Source of the DNA: Streptomyces uncialis
GTDB taxonomy: Bacteria; Actinomycetota; Actinomycetes; Streptomycetales; Streptomycetaceae
Direction of reading: 5' to 3'
DNA length: 64,000 nucleotides
NCBI RefSeq assembly: GCF_036250755.1
Contig: NZ_CP109583.1
Span: 5,169,501-5,233,500, forward strand
Part shown: one piece after another, positions 44,377 through 53,487 of the stretch
Layout: each line of letters starts with the position of its first letter
Position numbering within the stretch: position 1 is the first letter of the stretch
Translations under genes and position numbers: made by a program
Notes under the pieces: model-generated
What the model saw: only the letters and a program-made list of their open reading frames with translations
What the model was told of the DNA's origin: nothing
Databases searched by the model: none

Positions 44377-45336
44377 ATGGCGAACGGGCAGTGGTACCCC
44401 CCTGAGTGGCCGGACCGTATCCGCGCGCTGGCGGACGGCACGCTCGTACCCGCTCCGCCCAGACGCGCCTCCACCGTGATGCTGCTGCGGGACACCGCGC
44501 GCGGCCCCGCCGTGCACCTGCTGCGCCGCCGCGCCTCCATGGCCTTCGCCGGGGGCGCGTACGCGTATCCGGGCGGCGGCGTCGACCCCCGTGACGACGA
44601 CCCCGGCCTCCGCTGGGCGGGCCCCCCGCGCGCGTGGTGGGCCGAGCGGCTCGGCACCGACGAGGCCACCGCCCAGGCGATCGTGTGCGCGGCCGTCCGT
44701 GAGACGTACGAGGAGGCCGGGGTGCTGCTCGCGGGCCCCACGCCCGACGCGGTGGTCTCCGACACCACAGGGGCGGACTGGGAGGCCGACAGAGCGGCCC
44801 TGGCGGCCCGTGGGACATCGTTCGCGGAGTTCCTGGACCGCAGGGGCCTGGTGCTGCGCTCGGACCTCCTGGGCGCCTGGGCGCGCTGGATCACCCCCGA
44901 GTTCGAGCCGCGCCGCTACGACACCTGGTTCTTCGTCGCCGTCCTGCCGCCCGGCCAGCGCACCCGCAACGCCTCCACGGAGGCCGACCGCACGGTGTGG
45001 GCGCGCCCGGCCGAGGCCGCCGCCCGCTACGACCGGGGCGAGCTGACGATGATGCCGCCGACCATCGCGACCCTGCGCGGGCTCGCGGGCTTCGCCACCG
45101 CCGCCGACGCGCTCGCCGCCTCGGCGGACCAGGACCTGACGCCGGTCCTCGCGCGGGCCCGGCTGGAGGGCGACCAGGTGGTGCTGTCGTGGCCGGGGCA
45201 CGAGGAGTTCACCAAGCAGGTGCCCGCCGGGGGCGCCGACGGGGGTGGCGGGGGTACTGATCAAGGCTTGAGCAGTGGGGTGTCCTCCGGCGGCGCGGCC
45301 CGGGGCGGTACGTCCGGGGGAGAGGCCGCGCGATGA
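44377..45336 (+). CDS. NUDIX hydrolase
   Basis: This 319-aa protein has a NUDIX box GGGVDPRDD...AAVRETYEEAGVLL; the spacing between the Gly part and the REtxEEaG part is enlarged by an insertion of about 35 residues. That is typical of the actinobacterial NUDT19-like group that cleaves CoA-type substrates. A Gly/Ser-rich tail ends the protein. ATGA overlap with the following MBL gene. Confidence 0.85.
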   Translation: MANGQWYPPEWPDRIRALADGTLVPAPPRRASTVMLLRDTARGPAVHLLRRRASMAFAGGAYAYPGGGVDPRDDDPGLRWAGPPRAWWAERLGTDEATAQAIVCAAVRETYEEAGVLLAGPTPDAVVSDTTGADWEADRAALAARGTSFAEFLDRRGLVLRSDLLGAWARWITPEFEPRRYDTWFFVAVLPPGQRTRNASTEADRTVWARPAEAAARYDRGELTMMPPTIATLRGLAGFATAADALAASADQDLTPVLARARLEGDQVVLSWPGHEEFTKQVPAGGADGGGGGTDQGLSSGVSSGGAARGGTSGGEAAR

Positions 45337-46163
45337 CGGACGCCGCCGCACTTCCCGGCCAGCCGCGCGGCGAGGTCGTCTCCGGAGCGGCGACCACGCG
45401 CGCGGTGAACGTCCTCGCGCCGAACCCTTCGGTGATGACCCTGGACGGCACCAACACCTGGATCGTCTCCGAACCCGACTCCCCGCTCGCGGTGGTCATC
45501 GACCCCGGACCGCTGCACGACGGTCATCTGCGTGCCGTCGTCGCGGCGGCCGAGCGGGCGGGCAAGCGGGTCGCCCTGACCCTGCTGACCCATGGCCACC
45601 CGGACCACGCGGAGGGCGCGGCCCGCTTCGCGGAACTGACCGGTACGCCGGTGCGCGCGCTCGACCCGGCACTGAGGCTCGGGGACGAGGGGCTGGCGGC
45701 CGGTGACGTCGTCGGCACGGGTGGTCTGGAGCTGCGGGTGGTCGCCGCCCCGGGACACACCGCCGACTCGCTGTGCTTCCATCTCCCGGCCGATCAGGCC
45801 GTCCTCACCGGGGACACCGTCCTGGGCCGCGGCACGACCATGGTGGCCCATCCTGACGGCAGGCTGGGCGACTATCTGGACTCGCTGCGCCGGCTGCGCT
45901 CGCTCACGGTCGACGACGGCGTCCGTACGGTGCTGCCGGGCCATGGCCCGGTCCTCGACGACGCACAGGGTGCCGTCGAGTTCTATCTGGCCCACCGTGC
46001 CCACCGGCTCGCCCAGGTGGAGACCGCCGTCGAGGACGGTGTCGTCACGCCCGAGGCGGTCGTCGCCCGTGTCTACGCGGACGTGGACCGCTCGCTGTGG
46101 CCCGCGGCGGAACTGTCGGTGCGCGCGCAGCTGGAGTACCTGCGGGAGCACGGGCTCATCTAG
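45333..46163 (+). CDS. MBL-fold hydrolase (LACTB2-like)
   Basis: This 276-aa protein has zinc-binding motif LTHGHPDHAEG, then APGHTADS, LTGDTVLGRG and LPGHGP, all metal ligands present. A C-terminal winged-helix-like segment (VVARVYADVD...AQLEYLREHGLI) matches the LACTB2 group, some of which are ribonucleases. It is coupled to the upstream NUDIX gene and followed by a terminator facing crp. Confidence 0.88.
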   Translation: MTDAAALPGQPRGEVVSGAATTRAVNVLAPNPSVMTLDGTNTWIVSEPDSPLAVVIDPGPLHDGHLRAVVAAAERAGKRVALTLLTHGHPDHAEGAARFAELTGTPVRALDPALRLGDEGLAAGDVVGTGGLELRVVAAPGHTADSLCFHLPADQAVLTGDTVLGRGTTMVAHPDGRLGDYLDSLRRLRSLTVDDGVRTVLPGHGPVLDDAQGAVEFYLAHRAHRLAQVETAVEDGVVTPEAVVARVYADVDRSLWPAAELSVRAQLEYLREHGLI

Positions 46164-46235
46164 GACACCGGGTGCCGCCGGATGCCGTCCGGCGGCGGTG
46201 CCCGACGGGGTGGCCGGCCGTGCGGGGGTGACATG

Positions 46236-46267
46236 CCGAGGGCCCGCCTCGGTGGGCGGGCCCTCGG
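46236..46267. terminator. Bidirectional terminator between MBL gene and crp
   Basis: Perfect 13-nt arms (CCGAGGGCCCGCC) enclose the loop TCGGTG in the gap between convergent genes. Confidence 0.8.
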
Positions 46268-46277
46268 GTCACGCGCG

Positions 46278-46952
46278 TCAGCGGGAGCGCTTCGCCAGCC
46301 GCTCCACGTCCAGCAGGATGACCGCGCGGGCCTCCAGCCGGAGCCAGCCACGGCCCGCGAAGTCCGCGAGGGCCTTGTTGACCGTCTCGCGGGAGGCGCC
46401 GACGAGCTGGGCCAGCTCCTCCTGGGTGAGGTCGTGCACCACGTGGATGCCTTCCTCGGACTGCACGCCGAAGCGGCGGGACAGGTCCAGCAGGGCGCGG
46501 GCGACCCGGCCGGGCACATCGGAGAAGACCAGGTCGGACATCTGGTCGTTGGTCTTGCGCAGGCGCCGGGCGACGGCGCGCAGCAGTGCGGCGGCCACCT
46601 CGGGGCGGGCGTTCAGCCAGGGCTGGAGGTCGCCGTGGCCGAGGCCGAGCAGCTTGACCTCGGTGAGCGCGCTCGCCGTGGCGGTCCGCGGGCCGGGGTC
46701 GAACAGCGACAGCTCGCCGATCAGCTCACCCGGGCCGAGCACGGCCAGCATGTTCTCGCGGCCGTCCGGGGAGGTGCGGTGGAGCTTCACCTTGCCCTCG
46801 GTGACCACGTACAGCCGGTCCCCCGGGTCACCCTCGTGGAACAGGGCGTCACCGCGCGCGAGGGTCACCTCACTCATGGAGGCGCGCAGCTCCGCGGCCT
46901 GCTCGTCATCGAGCGCCGCGAAGAGCGGGGCGCGCCGCAGAACGTCGTCCAC
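46278..46952 (-). CDS. crp: Cyclic-AMP receptor protein Crp
   Basis: This 224-aa protein equals the length I recall for Streptomyces Crp. The cNMP domain has the phosphate-binding cassette GELSLFDPGPRTATA. The C-terminal winged helix has LTQEELAQLVGASRETVNKA. GTG 46952 follows AAGGAGAG by a few bases, which fixes the start. In Streptomyces Crp controls germination and antibiotic clusters. It is divergent from nth across about 185 bp, as in the conserved arrangement. Confidence 0.92.
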   Translation of the reverse strand: MDDVLRRAPLFAALDDEQAAELRASMSEVTLARGDALFHEGDPGDRLYVVTEGKVKLHRTSPDGRENMLAVLGPGELIGELSLFDPGPRTATASALTEVKLLGLGHGDLQPWLNARPEVAAALLRAVARRLRKTNDQMSDLVFSDVPGRVARALLDLSRRFGVQSEEGIHVVHDLTQEELAQLVGASRETVNKALADFAGRGWLRLEARAVILLDVERLAKRSR

Positions 46953-47124
46953 GAGTTCTCTCCTTGTCGACCTGACTTGACGGGGTGCGTGCTCCCCATC
47001 TTGCCGGACGGTCCAAACAGTGTGACCAGTCACAAGTCTGCCGCACGTACGTCCCACACAGTGCCCGTGGGGGCCAATTGGGGGCCGATCCTCCAGGTCC
47101 CGGGCAGGTGTCGGTGCCGGGCTC

Positions 47125-47130
47125 TAGGCT
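47125..47130 (+). promoter_or_regulatory. Candidate -10 element for a leaderless host nth transcript
   Basis: TAGGCT lies 6 bases before GTG 47137, with no ribosome-binding site between. The element-borne nth copy has TACGCT at the matching place (57938). Confidence 0.35.
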
Positions 47131-47136
47131 GGCCGG

Positions 47137-48078
47137 GTGTCCAAATCGCCGGTGAGAGCACAGGCCAAGGGGGCTGGGGAGGTGACGGTGCGCAGTGATT
47201 CCGCTGTGGGCGAACATTCGTCCGGGCCTGTCGCAAATGCGGCAAAACGGTCGGGTGGTTCGAGTGGCAGGAGTGGTTCGGGTGCTGGCGCGACGTCGTC
47301 CGGCGAGGCTCCGGTGACGGCCTCCGGCGCGGCGTCGACCAGCGATTCCGGAGGGGCCGCGGGGCGGGACGGGTCGGCCGCCGGGTCGGCTGCGGGAGCG
47401 TCCGGGGGCGCCCCGGCTGGTGCGTCCGGCGGTGCGCCCGCCAAGAGGTCCGCCAAGGCGCCCGCGAAGGCATCCAGGAAGGCGCCCGCGAAGGCGTCCA
47501 CCGAGGCGGCCGCGAAGGCTGAGGCGAAGGGGGCGTCCAAGGCACCCCCCAAAGCCGCGGCGAAGGGGGCGTCCAAGGAGCCCGCCAAGGCACCCGCCAA
47601 GGAGCCCGCCAAGGCGCCCGCCAAGAGCTCCGCGAAGCCACCCGTGAAGGCGGCACGCGGCGAGTCCCGTACCGCTCTCGTGCGGCGGGCGCGGCGGATC
47701 AACCGGGAGCTGGCCGAGGTCTATCCCTACGCGCACCCCGAGCTGGACTTCGAGGACAGCTTCCAGCTCCTCGTGGCCACGGTCCTGTCCGCGCAGACCA
47801 CGGACTTGCGGGTCAACCAGACCACCCCGGCCCTCTTCGCCGCGTACCCGGCCCCCGAGGACCTCGCCGCCGCCGACCCCGCGCGCGTGGAGGAACTGAT
47901 CCGGCCCACCGGGTTCTTCCGGGCCAAGACCAGGTCGATCATCGGGCTCTCCACGGCCCTGCGCGACGACTTCGGGGGCGAGGTCCCGGGCGAGCTCAAG
48001 GACCTGGTCAAGCTGCCCGGGGTGGGCCGCAAGACGGCGTTCGTGGTGCTCGGCAATGCCTTCGGGTTCGCCACTTAG
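47137..48078 (+). pseudogene. nth: Host nth endonuclease III, 3'-truncated by element insertion
   Basis: The 313-aa product has about 175 residues of Ala/Lys/Pro-rich low-complexity tail ([15 protein letters not shown], histone-H1-like). The N-terminal part of endonuclease III follows: [29 protein letters not shown] and the HhH with catalytic Lys, [17 protein letters not shown]. After GNAFG the frame enters the element and stops (FGFAT). It lacks the catalytic Asp segment (TVDTHFGRL) and the four Fe-S cysteines, so it cannot be an active glycosylase. The missing 3' half is at 58419-58811, now fused to an element-borne 5' half. Confidence 0.9.
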
Positions 48079-48092
48079 GTACCACGGTCTTA
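48059..48092. other. attL junction
   Basis: Host nth sequence up to the core CCTTCGGG, then the element P' arm (GCCACTTAGGTACCACGGTC). The inverted counterpart of this arm is in attR at about 58389-58416, reading ATTAGCACCATGGTC on the minus strand. Paired arms around a short core are typical for serine integrase attP sites. Confidence 0.75.
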
Positions 48093-48154
48093 ACAGACTC
48101 GCTCCCTCCTAAGTAGCGGCCCGCAGGGGTCACTACGACCCCAGGAGACAGAGC

Positions 48155-49939
48155 GTGTCCACTACTCAGCTTGCCGACGTACCGGCTAGCTTCCTCTCGG
48201 CCCCGGCCCTTGAGGCCGTTGCTGTCGGCTACGTCCGCCAGTCGTCGGCCAAGTCCAACAAGACAGAGGCATCCCCCCTCACACAGCGCGCAGCCATCGA
48301 GACGCGGGCCGCTGAGCTGAACGCGCGGTTCGTCCGGCACTACGAGGACATAGGCGTCTCCGGCTGGAACCCCGACGCCGAACGCCCCGGCTTTGAGGAC
48401 ATGCTGAAGGCCGCCCGCGCTGGCGCGTTCAACATGCTGATCGTCTACGACATCAGCCGCTTTTCCCGTCGTGAAGTAGTGGACGCGATTCCTATCGTCA
48501 CCGAACTTCACAGACTCGGCGTGACGATTGTCAGTGTCTGCGACGGCGTGTTCGCCCCGCGCGACACAATGGCGCTCATTTACCTAATCATGCGGCTTGA
48601 CGCTGCCAATAAGGAATCGGCGGTCAAGTCCAAGAAGGTGCGCGACATAAAGGCGGCGCAGCGCGCTATGGGCTCATGGCTTGGGGGGCAAACCCCGTAC
48701 GGTCTCGACGGCGAGAAGTACACGGCGGGAAAGCTCGACCTTATGCGTCTCGTCCACAACAAGGATGAGGCTGCAAACCTCCGCCGCATTGGCGCACTCA
48801 TCATCAAGCACATGCACGACCCGGTTACTCGCAAGCCTGGCCAGCGAAACCCCGGCACCCTCTCCGCGCTGTGCGACGACATGAATGCGAAGGGCATACC
48901 GACGCGTGGTCAGCGCACGGGGAAGGAACGGAAAAATTCCACTTGGCAGATTCGTACGCTCAAGTGGATTCTTCTCAATCCCTCTGTCGCCGGTATGCGC
49001 GCAGAGCCGATTTACAAGCTGCGCGACAACGGCACCCGGACTAGCACTCTGATCGGGTACCGGATCATCCGGGATGAGGACGGCCGCCCGGAAATGAGCT
49101 GTGAGCCGATCATTCCCCCGGCTCAATGGTTCATCATCCGGGATTGGCTGTTGGGGCGTGGCCAGGGCGAGGGGGTGGCGCACGGAACCTCTCTCCTTAG
49201 CGGCCTGCGGAGTGCTCCCCGTACACCGGTTCTCACGTGTGAATGCGGACGGCCCGGTAAGGCACAGAACAGCGGAGACAAGCCGGTGTATCTATGCACC
49301 CGAGGGACGACCGCTGCGACCAACGGCGACCACTCGGGGCTGAACAGGGTGATGCAAAGCCACCTCGATGACTACGTGGCGCGGCGCATCTTCGGTTTGA
49401 TTCAGAGCGCCACAGATGGCACAGCAGACGACGACACGGCGGACATCGTGGCGGAGGCAACGCGCGTGTTCTCACGATCGGTTGAACTGCCCGAGACGGC
49501 CGCAGAGCGCACCGAGGTAGTCACGGAACGGGCCGACGCGAACAACGCGCTGAGCGACCTTTACGACGACCTAGACGCGGGTCTCTATGAGGGCCGCATG
49601 GGACGCGATCGGTTCAAGGTAAAGAAGTCCCGCATTGAGGCCCGACTCAGCGCAGCGGAAACCCGCCTAGAGGAACTGTCCGACCCGGAAGCCGTGGAAC
49701 TCCCCTTCTCCGAATGGCTGGAGGGTTCCGAGGATGGTGACCCCCTTGGTAAGGGTTCGTGGTGGGCAAGGGTGGACATGGCCGACCGGCGCAAGTTCGT
49801 TGAGTTGTTCGTGCGCCGGATCACGGTTACGGCAGTGGCGAACTCACACCGTGGCCGGGTGCGTGGGGGGTACGACGTGTCGTCGCGCATCACGCTGGAA
49901 TTCGTCCGACCGCAGCAGGAGGGAGAGACCGAAGACTGA
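48155..49939 (+). CDS. int: Large serine recombinase (integrase)
   Basis: This 594-aa protein opens its resolvase domain with AVGYVRQSSAKS (catalytic Ser30 in YxRxS), and has MLIVYDISRFSRR and the recombinase domain WLGGQTPYGLDGEKY. The zinc ribbon is CECGRPG...YLC, followed by a long coiled coil (about 455-520). GTG 48155 has AGGAG seven bases upstream. It lies just inside attL, the usual place, and catalyses integration at the CCTTCGGG core in nth. No excision factor is recognised; the small Cys-rich protein downstream is one candidate. Confidence 0.93.
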   Translation: MSTTQLADVPASFLSAPALEAVAVGYVRQSSAKSNKTEASPLTQRAAIETRAAELNARFVRHYEDIGVSGWNPDAERPGFEDMLKAARAGAFNMLIVYDISRFSRREVVDAIPIVTELHRLGVTIVSVCDGVFAPRDTMALIYLIMRLDAANKESAVKSKKVRDIKAAQRAMGSWLGGQTPYGLDGEKYTAGKLDLMRLVHNKDEAANLRRIGALIIKHMHDPVTRKPGQRNPGTLSALCDDMNAKGIPTRGQRTGKERKNSTWQIRTLKWILLNPSVAGMRAEPIYKLRDNGTRTSTLIGYRIIRDEDGRPEMSCEPIIPPAQWFIIRDWLLGRGQGEGVAHGTSLLSGLRSAPRTPVLTCECGRPGKAQNSGDKPVYLCTRGTTAATNGDHSGLNRVMQSHLDDYVARRIFGLIQSATDGTADDDTADIVAEATRVFSRSVELPETAAERTEVVTERADANNALSDLYDDLDAGLYEGRMGRDRFKVKKSRIEARLSAAETRLEELSDPEAVELPFSEWLEGSEDGDPLGKGSWWARVDMADRRKFVELFVRRITVTAVANSHRGRVRGGYDVSSRITLEFVRPQQEGETED

Positions 49940-50200
49940 CGGCCCCTGAGCGGCACTGAGAGCCGTTGAGAGCCCCGGTGAGGGTATTCCCTTGCCGGGG
50001 CTCTCCCGCGTCCACAGGCGGGCGTACGGCCCCTCTCGCACCTGCGCTTGAAGCAAGTGGCCAGCGCACCCGAGAGAGGTTCTGCGGCCTAGCCGGGCTC
50101 GCTGTCCTTAACAAACACCCCCCCCTGTATGGCGAGGTGCCCGCCGAGGGTGCCTTTTCTTTGGCCCGCTTTTGGATTAATCCAAAAAGGAGATCTGCCC

Positions 50201-50332
50201 ATGAGTATCAAGTGCCCTTGCGGTACTCCGCTCCCCCTGTATTACGGGTCTGGACGGCACCCCATCTATTGCAGTCGATCATGCCGCAGCCGCGCCTACT
50301 ACCGGCGCAAGACGTGCGGCGCCGACCGCTAA
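50201..50332 (+). CDS. 43-aa Cys-rich zinc-finger-like protein
   Basis: ATG 50201 follows AAGGAG. The protein reads MSIKCPCGTPLPLYYGSGRH, then YCSRSCRSRAYYRR. Two Cys pairs (CPC, CxxxC) around a short loop suggest a zinc finger with a basic tail. It lies between the integrase and replication genes, where small DNA-binding or excision factors are common. Function unknown. A hairpin (CACACCC...GGGTGTG) follows at about 50335-50360. Confidence 0.6.
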   Translation: MSIKCPCGTPLPLYYGSGRHPIYCSRSCRSRAYYRRKTCGADR

Positions 50333-50380
50333 ACACACCCTAACTGTTTGGGTGTGCTCACCCCGAGAGGAATCCGAGTA

Positions 50381-50605
50381 ATGACCGAAGTAGAAAAGCA
50401 ACGTGCTCGCGTAGACGCGCTCATTGTGTGGGTTGAGGAAAAGGTAGAAGCCCTCAACTGCTACGGCGCTGGCTCGCTAAACCAAACCGACCTGATATTC
50501 CCCGATCCGCACCGGACGACTGATGCTCCCGAGAGCAAGCCGCGCCGTGACCGTAACACCCTCAACACCGCCGCCGCCCTCGCATTTCTGGAGAACGAAA
50601 AGTGA
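50381..50605 (+). CDS. 74-aa protein upstream of the primase/helicase
   Basis: ATG 50381 follows GAGAGGA. The protein begins MTEVEKQRARVDALIVWVEE and ends AALAFLENEK. Its stop overlaps the GTG of the primase/helicase gene, so the two are coupled. No family recognised; perhaps a replication accessory. Confidence 0.6.
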   Translation: MTEVEKQRARVDALIVWVEEKVEALNCYGAGSLNQTDLIFPDPHRTTDAPESKPRRDRNTLNTAAALAFLENEK

Positions 50606-52053
50606 CCACCTTTGGTGACGCCTACTGGGCGCGGCAGCGCGAACTACTAACCATTGACCCCGAGGTTCGGCACGTGAACTTCGCGCGATTTGTTGCCGAC
50701 CAGTGCGCGCACAAATTGCGGCACGTCCAGCACGTCGGCTGGTACCGCTGGAACGGAAGCATCTGGGAGGCGACCGGCGACGATGGTGCGGCAATGCGGG
50801 CCGTCACGGATGCTGCACGAGGCCTCATGTTGCACGGTGCTGAAAATTCCGCCGATATGAATTGGGCCGCAGCGGCAGCAAACAAAATGCTCGTAAACCA
50901 CCAACGGCGCGCCATGGTTTCGGAAATGGCGGTTCTCCCGCAGTTCCGCGCCACGGTCGATGAGCTGGACGCACAGCGGCACCTACTCACTTTCCGGAAC
51001 GGCACGGTGGACCTTCGCACCGGCGCACTCGGCCCCCACGATCCGGCCAACATGCTCACGCAAACGGCGAACGTCGAATATGTGCCCGATGCGGAATGCC
51101 CGCGCTGGCTGCAATTCGTTGAGGAAGTGTTTCCCGGCGAAACCGAGCTACAGCGGTACTATCAGACCTTCCTAGGAATGGCGATTACCGGCGAGGTGCG
51201 AGAGCACGCGCTAGGCGTTTGGTACGGCGAGCACGGCCGGAACGGAAAGGGCGCCACCATTCGCACCATGCAAAAGGTGTTCGGGCACGACGTAGTCCAT
51301 GAGGTGCCGTTTACCATCTTTGAGAACGTGCGCGGTCAGGCCGTTCACACCGAACAAATTGCAGCGCTGCGAGGAAAGCGGCTAGTTGTCGCGCAGGAGG
51401 GTAACCAGGGCGTGCCGATGAATACGGCGCTAATCAAGAATCTTTCCGGCGGGGACCGAATAAGCACGCGCCACCTTCACGGAAAGGTGTTCTCTTTCGA
51501 CCCCACGTTTACCATCGTGCTCGCTACCAACTACCTCCCAGAATTTGGCTCCGGCGGAGCCGCGCTGTGGGCCCGCAGTAAAGCAATGCTGTTCGGCGTC
51601 TCGTTTGCTGACCGGCGCGACCCGGACCTAGAGCCGACCATTCAGGGGCCCGAGCGGGAGGGCGTGGCCGCATGGGTAGTACGCGGTGCCGTCCGGTACT
51701 ACAGCGAGGGGCTGAGCGACCCGCTGAGCGTCGTTGCAGCCACCGAGCAACACAAGGAGGAGGTAGACCCGCTGCGGCCCCTTGTCGAGGAGGTTTTCGC
51801 CTATGACGACGACAGCGAGGTAAGGCGGTCCGATTTCAACCGGGAGTTGAAGGAATGGCGAGAGGCCAACGGCGATAAGTCGGCCAAGTTCTCACCGAGC
51901 AATGTCAAGAACCACCTAAAGACGAACGGGGTTACCGAGGTCCAGCGCAAGGGCAAGGGTTGGATGTACCGGGGTATCTACCTGCTGTCTGAGCCGCCCG
52001 CGCACCTAGCCGATTCGTTCGGGCCGGGCATTCTCGACCAGAGGCAGCGCTGA
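50602..52053 (+). CDS. P4-type primase/helicase
   Basis: This 483-aa protein has a D5/P4-like N-terminal helical domain (FRNGTVDLRTGALGPHDPAN) followed by an SF3-type helicase: Walker A YGEHGRNGKGATIRTM (about 206-221), Walker B-like KRLVVAQEGNQG and IVLATNYLPEF. The C-terminal winged-helix module has SNVKNHLKTNGV. No primase active site is visible, so it may act only as helicase. It implies the element replicates autonomously after excision. A large inverted repeat starts at its stop codon. Confidence 0.88.
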   Translation: MTTFGDAYWARQRELLTIDPEVRHVNFARFVADQCAHKLRHVQHVGWYRWNGSIWEATGDDGAAMRAVTDAARGLMLHGAENSADMNWAAAAANKMLVNHQRRAMVSEMAVLPQFRATVDELDAQRHLLTFRNGTVDLRTGALGPHDPANMLTQTANVEYVPDAECPRWLQFVEEVFPGETELQRYYQTFLGMAITGEVREHALGVWYGEHGRNGKGATIRTMQKVFGHDVVHEVPFTIFENVRGQAVHTEQIAALRGKRLVVAQEGNQGVPMNTALIKNLSGGDRISTRHLHGKVFSFDPTFTIVLATNYLPEFGSGGAALWARSKAMLFGVSFADRRDPDLEPTIQGPEREGVAAWVVRGAVRYYSEGLSDPLSVVAATEQHKEEVDPLRPLVEEVFAYDDDSEVRRSDFNRELKEWREANGDKSAKFSPSNVKNHLKTNGVTEVQRKGKGWMYRGIYLLSEPPAHLADSFGPGILDQRQR

Positions 52054-52190
52054 CAGCGAGAAAGGGTCGCTTTAGCGGAAGGGGTCATAGATTTCTGTGT
52101 CCCTGTAAGTTCTTCCCATATACGTATAGGGAGAACCTACAGGTCACAACAAATCTATGGCCCTCCTGCTAAAGAGCCCCTTTCTCGCTG
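52054..52190. repeat. 137-nt imperfect inverted repeat, candidate replication origin
   Basis: Arms 52054-52121 and 52125-52190 pair over nearly their whole length. Outer CAGCGAGAAAGGG pairs with CCCTTTCTCGCTG, then TTTAGC with GCTAAA, CATAGATTT with AAATCTATG, CCTGTA with TACAGG, and GTTCT with AGAAC, around the AT-rich centre ATACGTAT. I estimate about 85% pairing with a few one-base gaps. It begins directly after the primase/helicase stop, a natural site for an origin; a terminator or regulatory RNA role is also possible. Confidence 0.7.
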
Positions 52191-52199
52191 CGCCCCCCG

Positions 52200-52482
52200 T
52201 CGACCATCACGATCGAGTAACGAGCCCTCGCCGGGGTGTGAAACTCCGTGCCTTTTCCCTCTCTGCCCTTAACAAACCCACCCTCTTGAGAGTGAGGGTG
52301 TTACCTCTCGTCTCCGGGAACTTCGGTGTTCTCCTCTCGGCCGGCGCGTGGCCGGTCGGCTCTCCTCGGCCGGTCCGCCCGTCGGCATAGGCGACCCCTC
52401 ACACTGCGGCTGCTCCCGCAATCCCTGAAATCTTCGGCGAGTTGTAGTCACGCGCGCATAGTCGGCGCACTCCTCCCCGATG
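52200..52482. other. Non-coding stretch after the inverted repeat
   Basis: No supported gene. It contains CCTTAACAAAC (also found at about 50106, after the integrase) followed by a small hairpin CACCCTC...GAGGGTG near 52280-52302. Possibly the rest of the origin or a promoter region. Confidence 0.35.
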
Positions 52483-52538
52483 GGCCCCCTTGCCCGCTGT
52501 GATCTGAGCAGAGATCCGGCGAGTAAGGGGGCCTTTTT
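52483..52538 (+). terminator. Rho-independent terminator or attenuator upstream of the 288-aa gene
   Basis: GGCCCCCTT pairs with AAGGGGGCC, followed by five T (52534-52538). It lies just 22 bp before the next start codon, so it either ends upstream transcription or acts as an attenuator for the following gene. Confidence 0.7.
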
Positions 52539-52559
52539 GTGTACCCGAGAGGAAACCCA

Positions 52560-53426
52560 ATGTTTGAACTTGCTCCCGGCAACGTCCGCATCGCACTGAA
52601 TGCGGCCGACGCCGCTAAGGCCCGTGTCGCTGAGCTAGAGGGGAAGGTGAACCGGGCTAAGCACCCCGATGAAATTCTCACCGATAGCGTTCTAGCCCTC
52701 GGCTCTGGCCCGCTGCATTGTGATCTCGCGCCCGCTATTGCGGCGGAACGATGGGACGGAGTCCGAAAGGCGTACGAGGATTGCGAGGAACTTTCCGAGC
52801 GCTGGCACACCCTAGAAGGTGAGGCGGAGTCGGTACGCGTTAACGCTGTCCGCAAGGGTGCTGAGGCAATCCGTGCGGGCAAGAAGGCTCCGAGCGTGGC
52901 CGCTGCAATTCTGGACGCCGAGACGCAGCTAGAGAGCTGCTCTCTCGTGCTCACGGATGCTGTGGCCGATCTGCGTAAGGCTCGGTCGGCTTATGACGCG
53001 CTCTGGCGTGACCAGAAGTTCCTAGCCCCTTACCGCGATTCCGTGATTGCGGCTTTCAAGGAGCAGCGGGCAAAGGCTGCCGAGGCGTACAGCATCATCG
53101 CCGGTGCTGTAAGCGAGACGCGACGCCGATATGGCACGTTGCACGACCTTACGGTTAACCACCTAGACGCTATCCCGGAGGAGCCTTACAGCTACCTCCC
53201 AATTCGTAGTACCGGATGGGCGCAGGCTGATCTAGAAAATGCTCTTGGGGTTCTCGGCCGACAGGTCAGCGCGACCGATCCGCTACTGTCCGGCGACTTC
53301 CTGACGCTGCCACTAGAAGAGATCGCGGATGCAGCCGAGGAGGTAGCCGACAACATCAAGGGGACGGCTGATCGGCAGAATTACATGGTGCCCCGTGACG
53401 GCATCATCAGTACCCGACTGATTTGA
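52560..53426 (+). CDS. Unknown 288-aa coiled-coil protein
   Basis: ATG 52560 follows GAGAGGAAA. The protein is strongly helical with heptad-like stretches (ADAAKARVAELEGKVNRAKH; later KAPSVAAAILDAETQLE). No enzyme motif or membrane segment. The C-terminal 80 residues are less charged (EEPYSYLPIRSTGWAQADL). It looks like a phage-type structural or scaffold-like accessory, but no family is recognised. A terminator hairpin lies just upstream. Confidence 0.6.
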   Translation: MFELAPGNVRIALNAADAAKARVAELEGKVNRAKHPDEILTDSVLALGSGPLHCDLAPAIAAERWDGVRKAYEDCEELSERWHTLEGEAESVRVNAVRKGAEAIRAGKKAPSVAAAILDAETQLESCSLVLTDAVADLRKARSAYDALWRDQKFLAPYRDSVIAAFKEQRAKAAEAYSIIAGAVSETRRRYGTLHDLTVNHLDAIPEEPYSYLPIRSTGWAQADLENALGVLGRQVSATDPLLSGDFLTLPLEEIADAAEEVADNIKGTADRQNYMVPRDGIISTRLI

Positions 53427-53487
53427 GCAGTGGCGGGGGCGGCCCGGATATACACCGGCCCCGCTGCCATGGGAGGGACCGGCGCTT

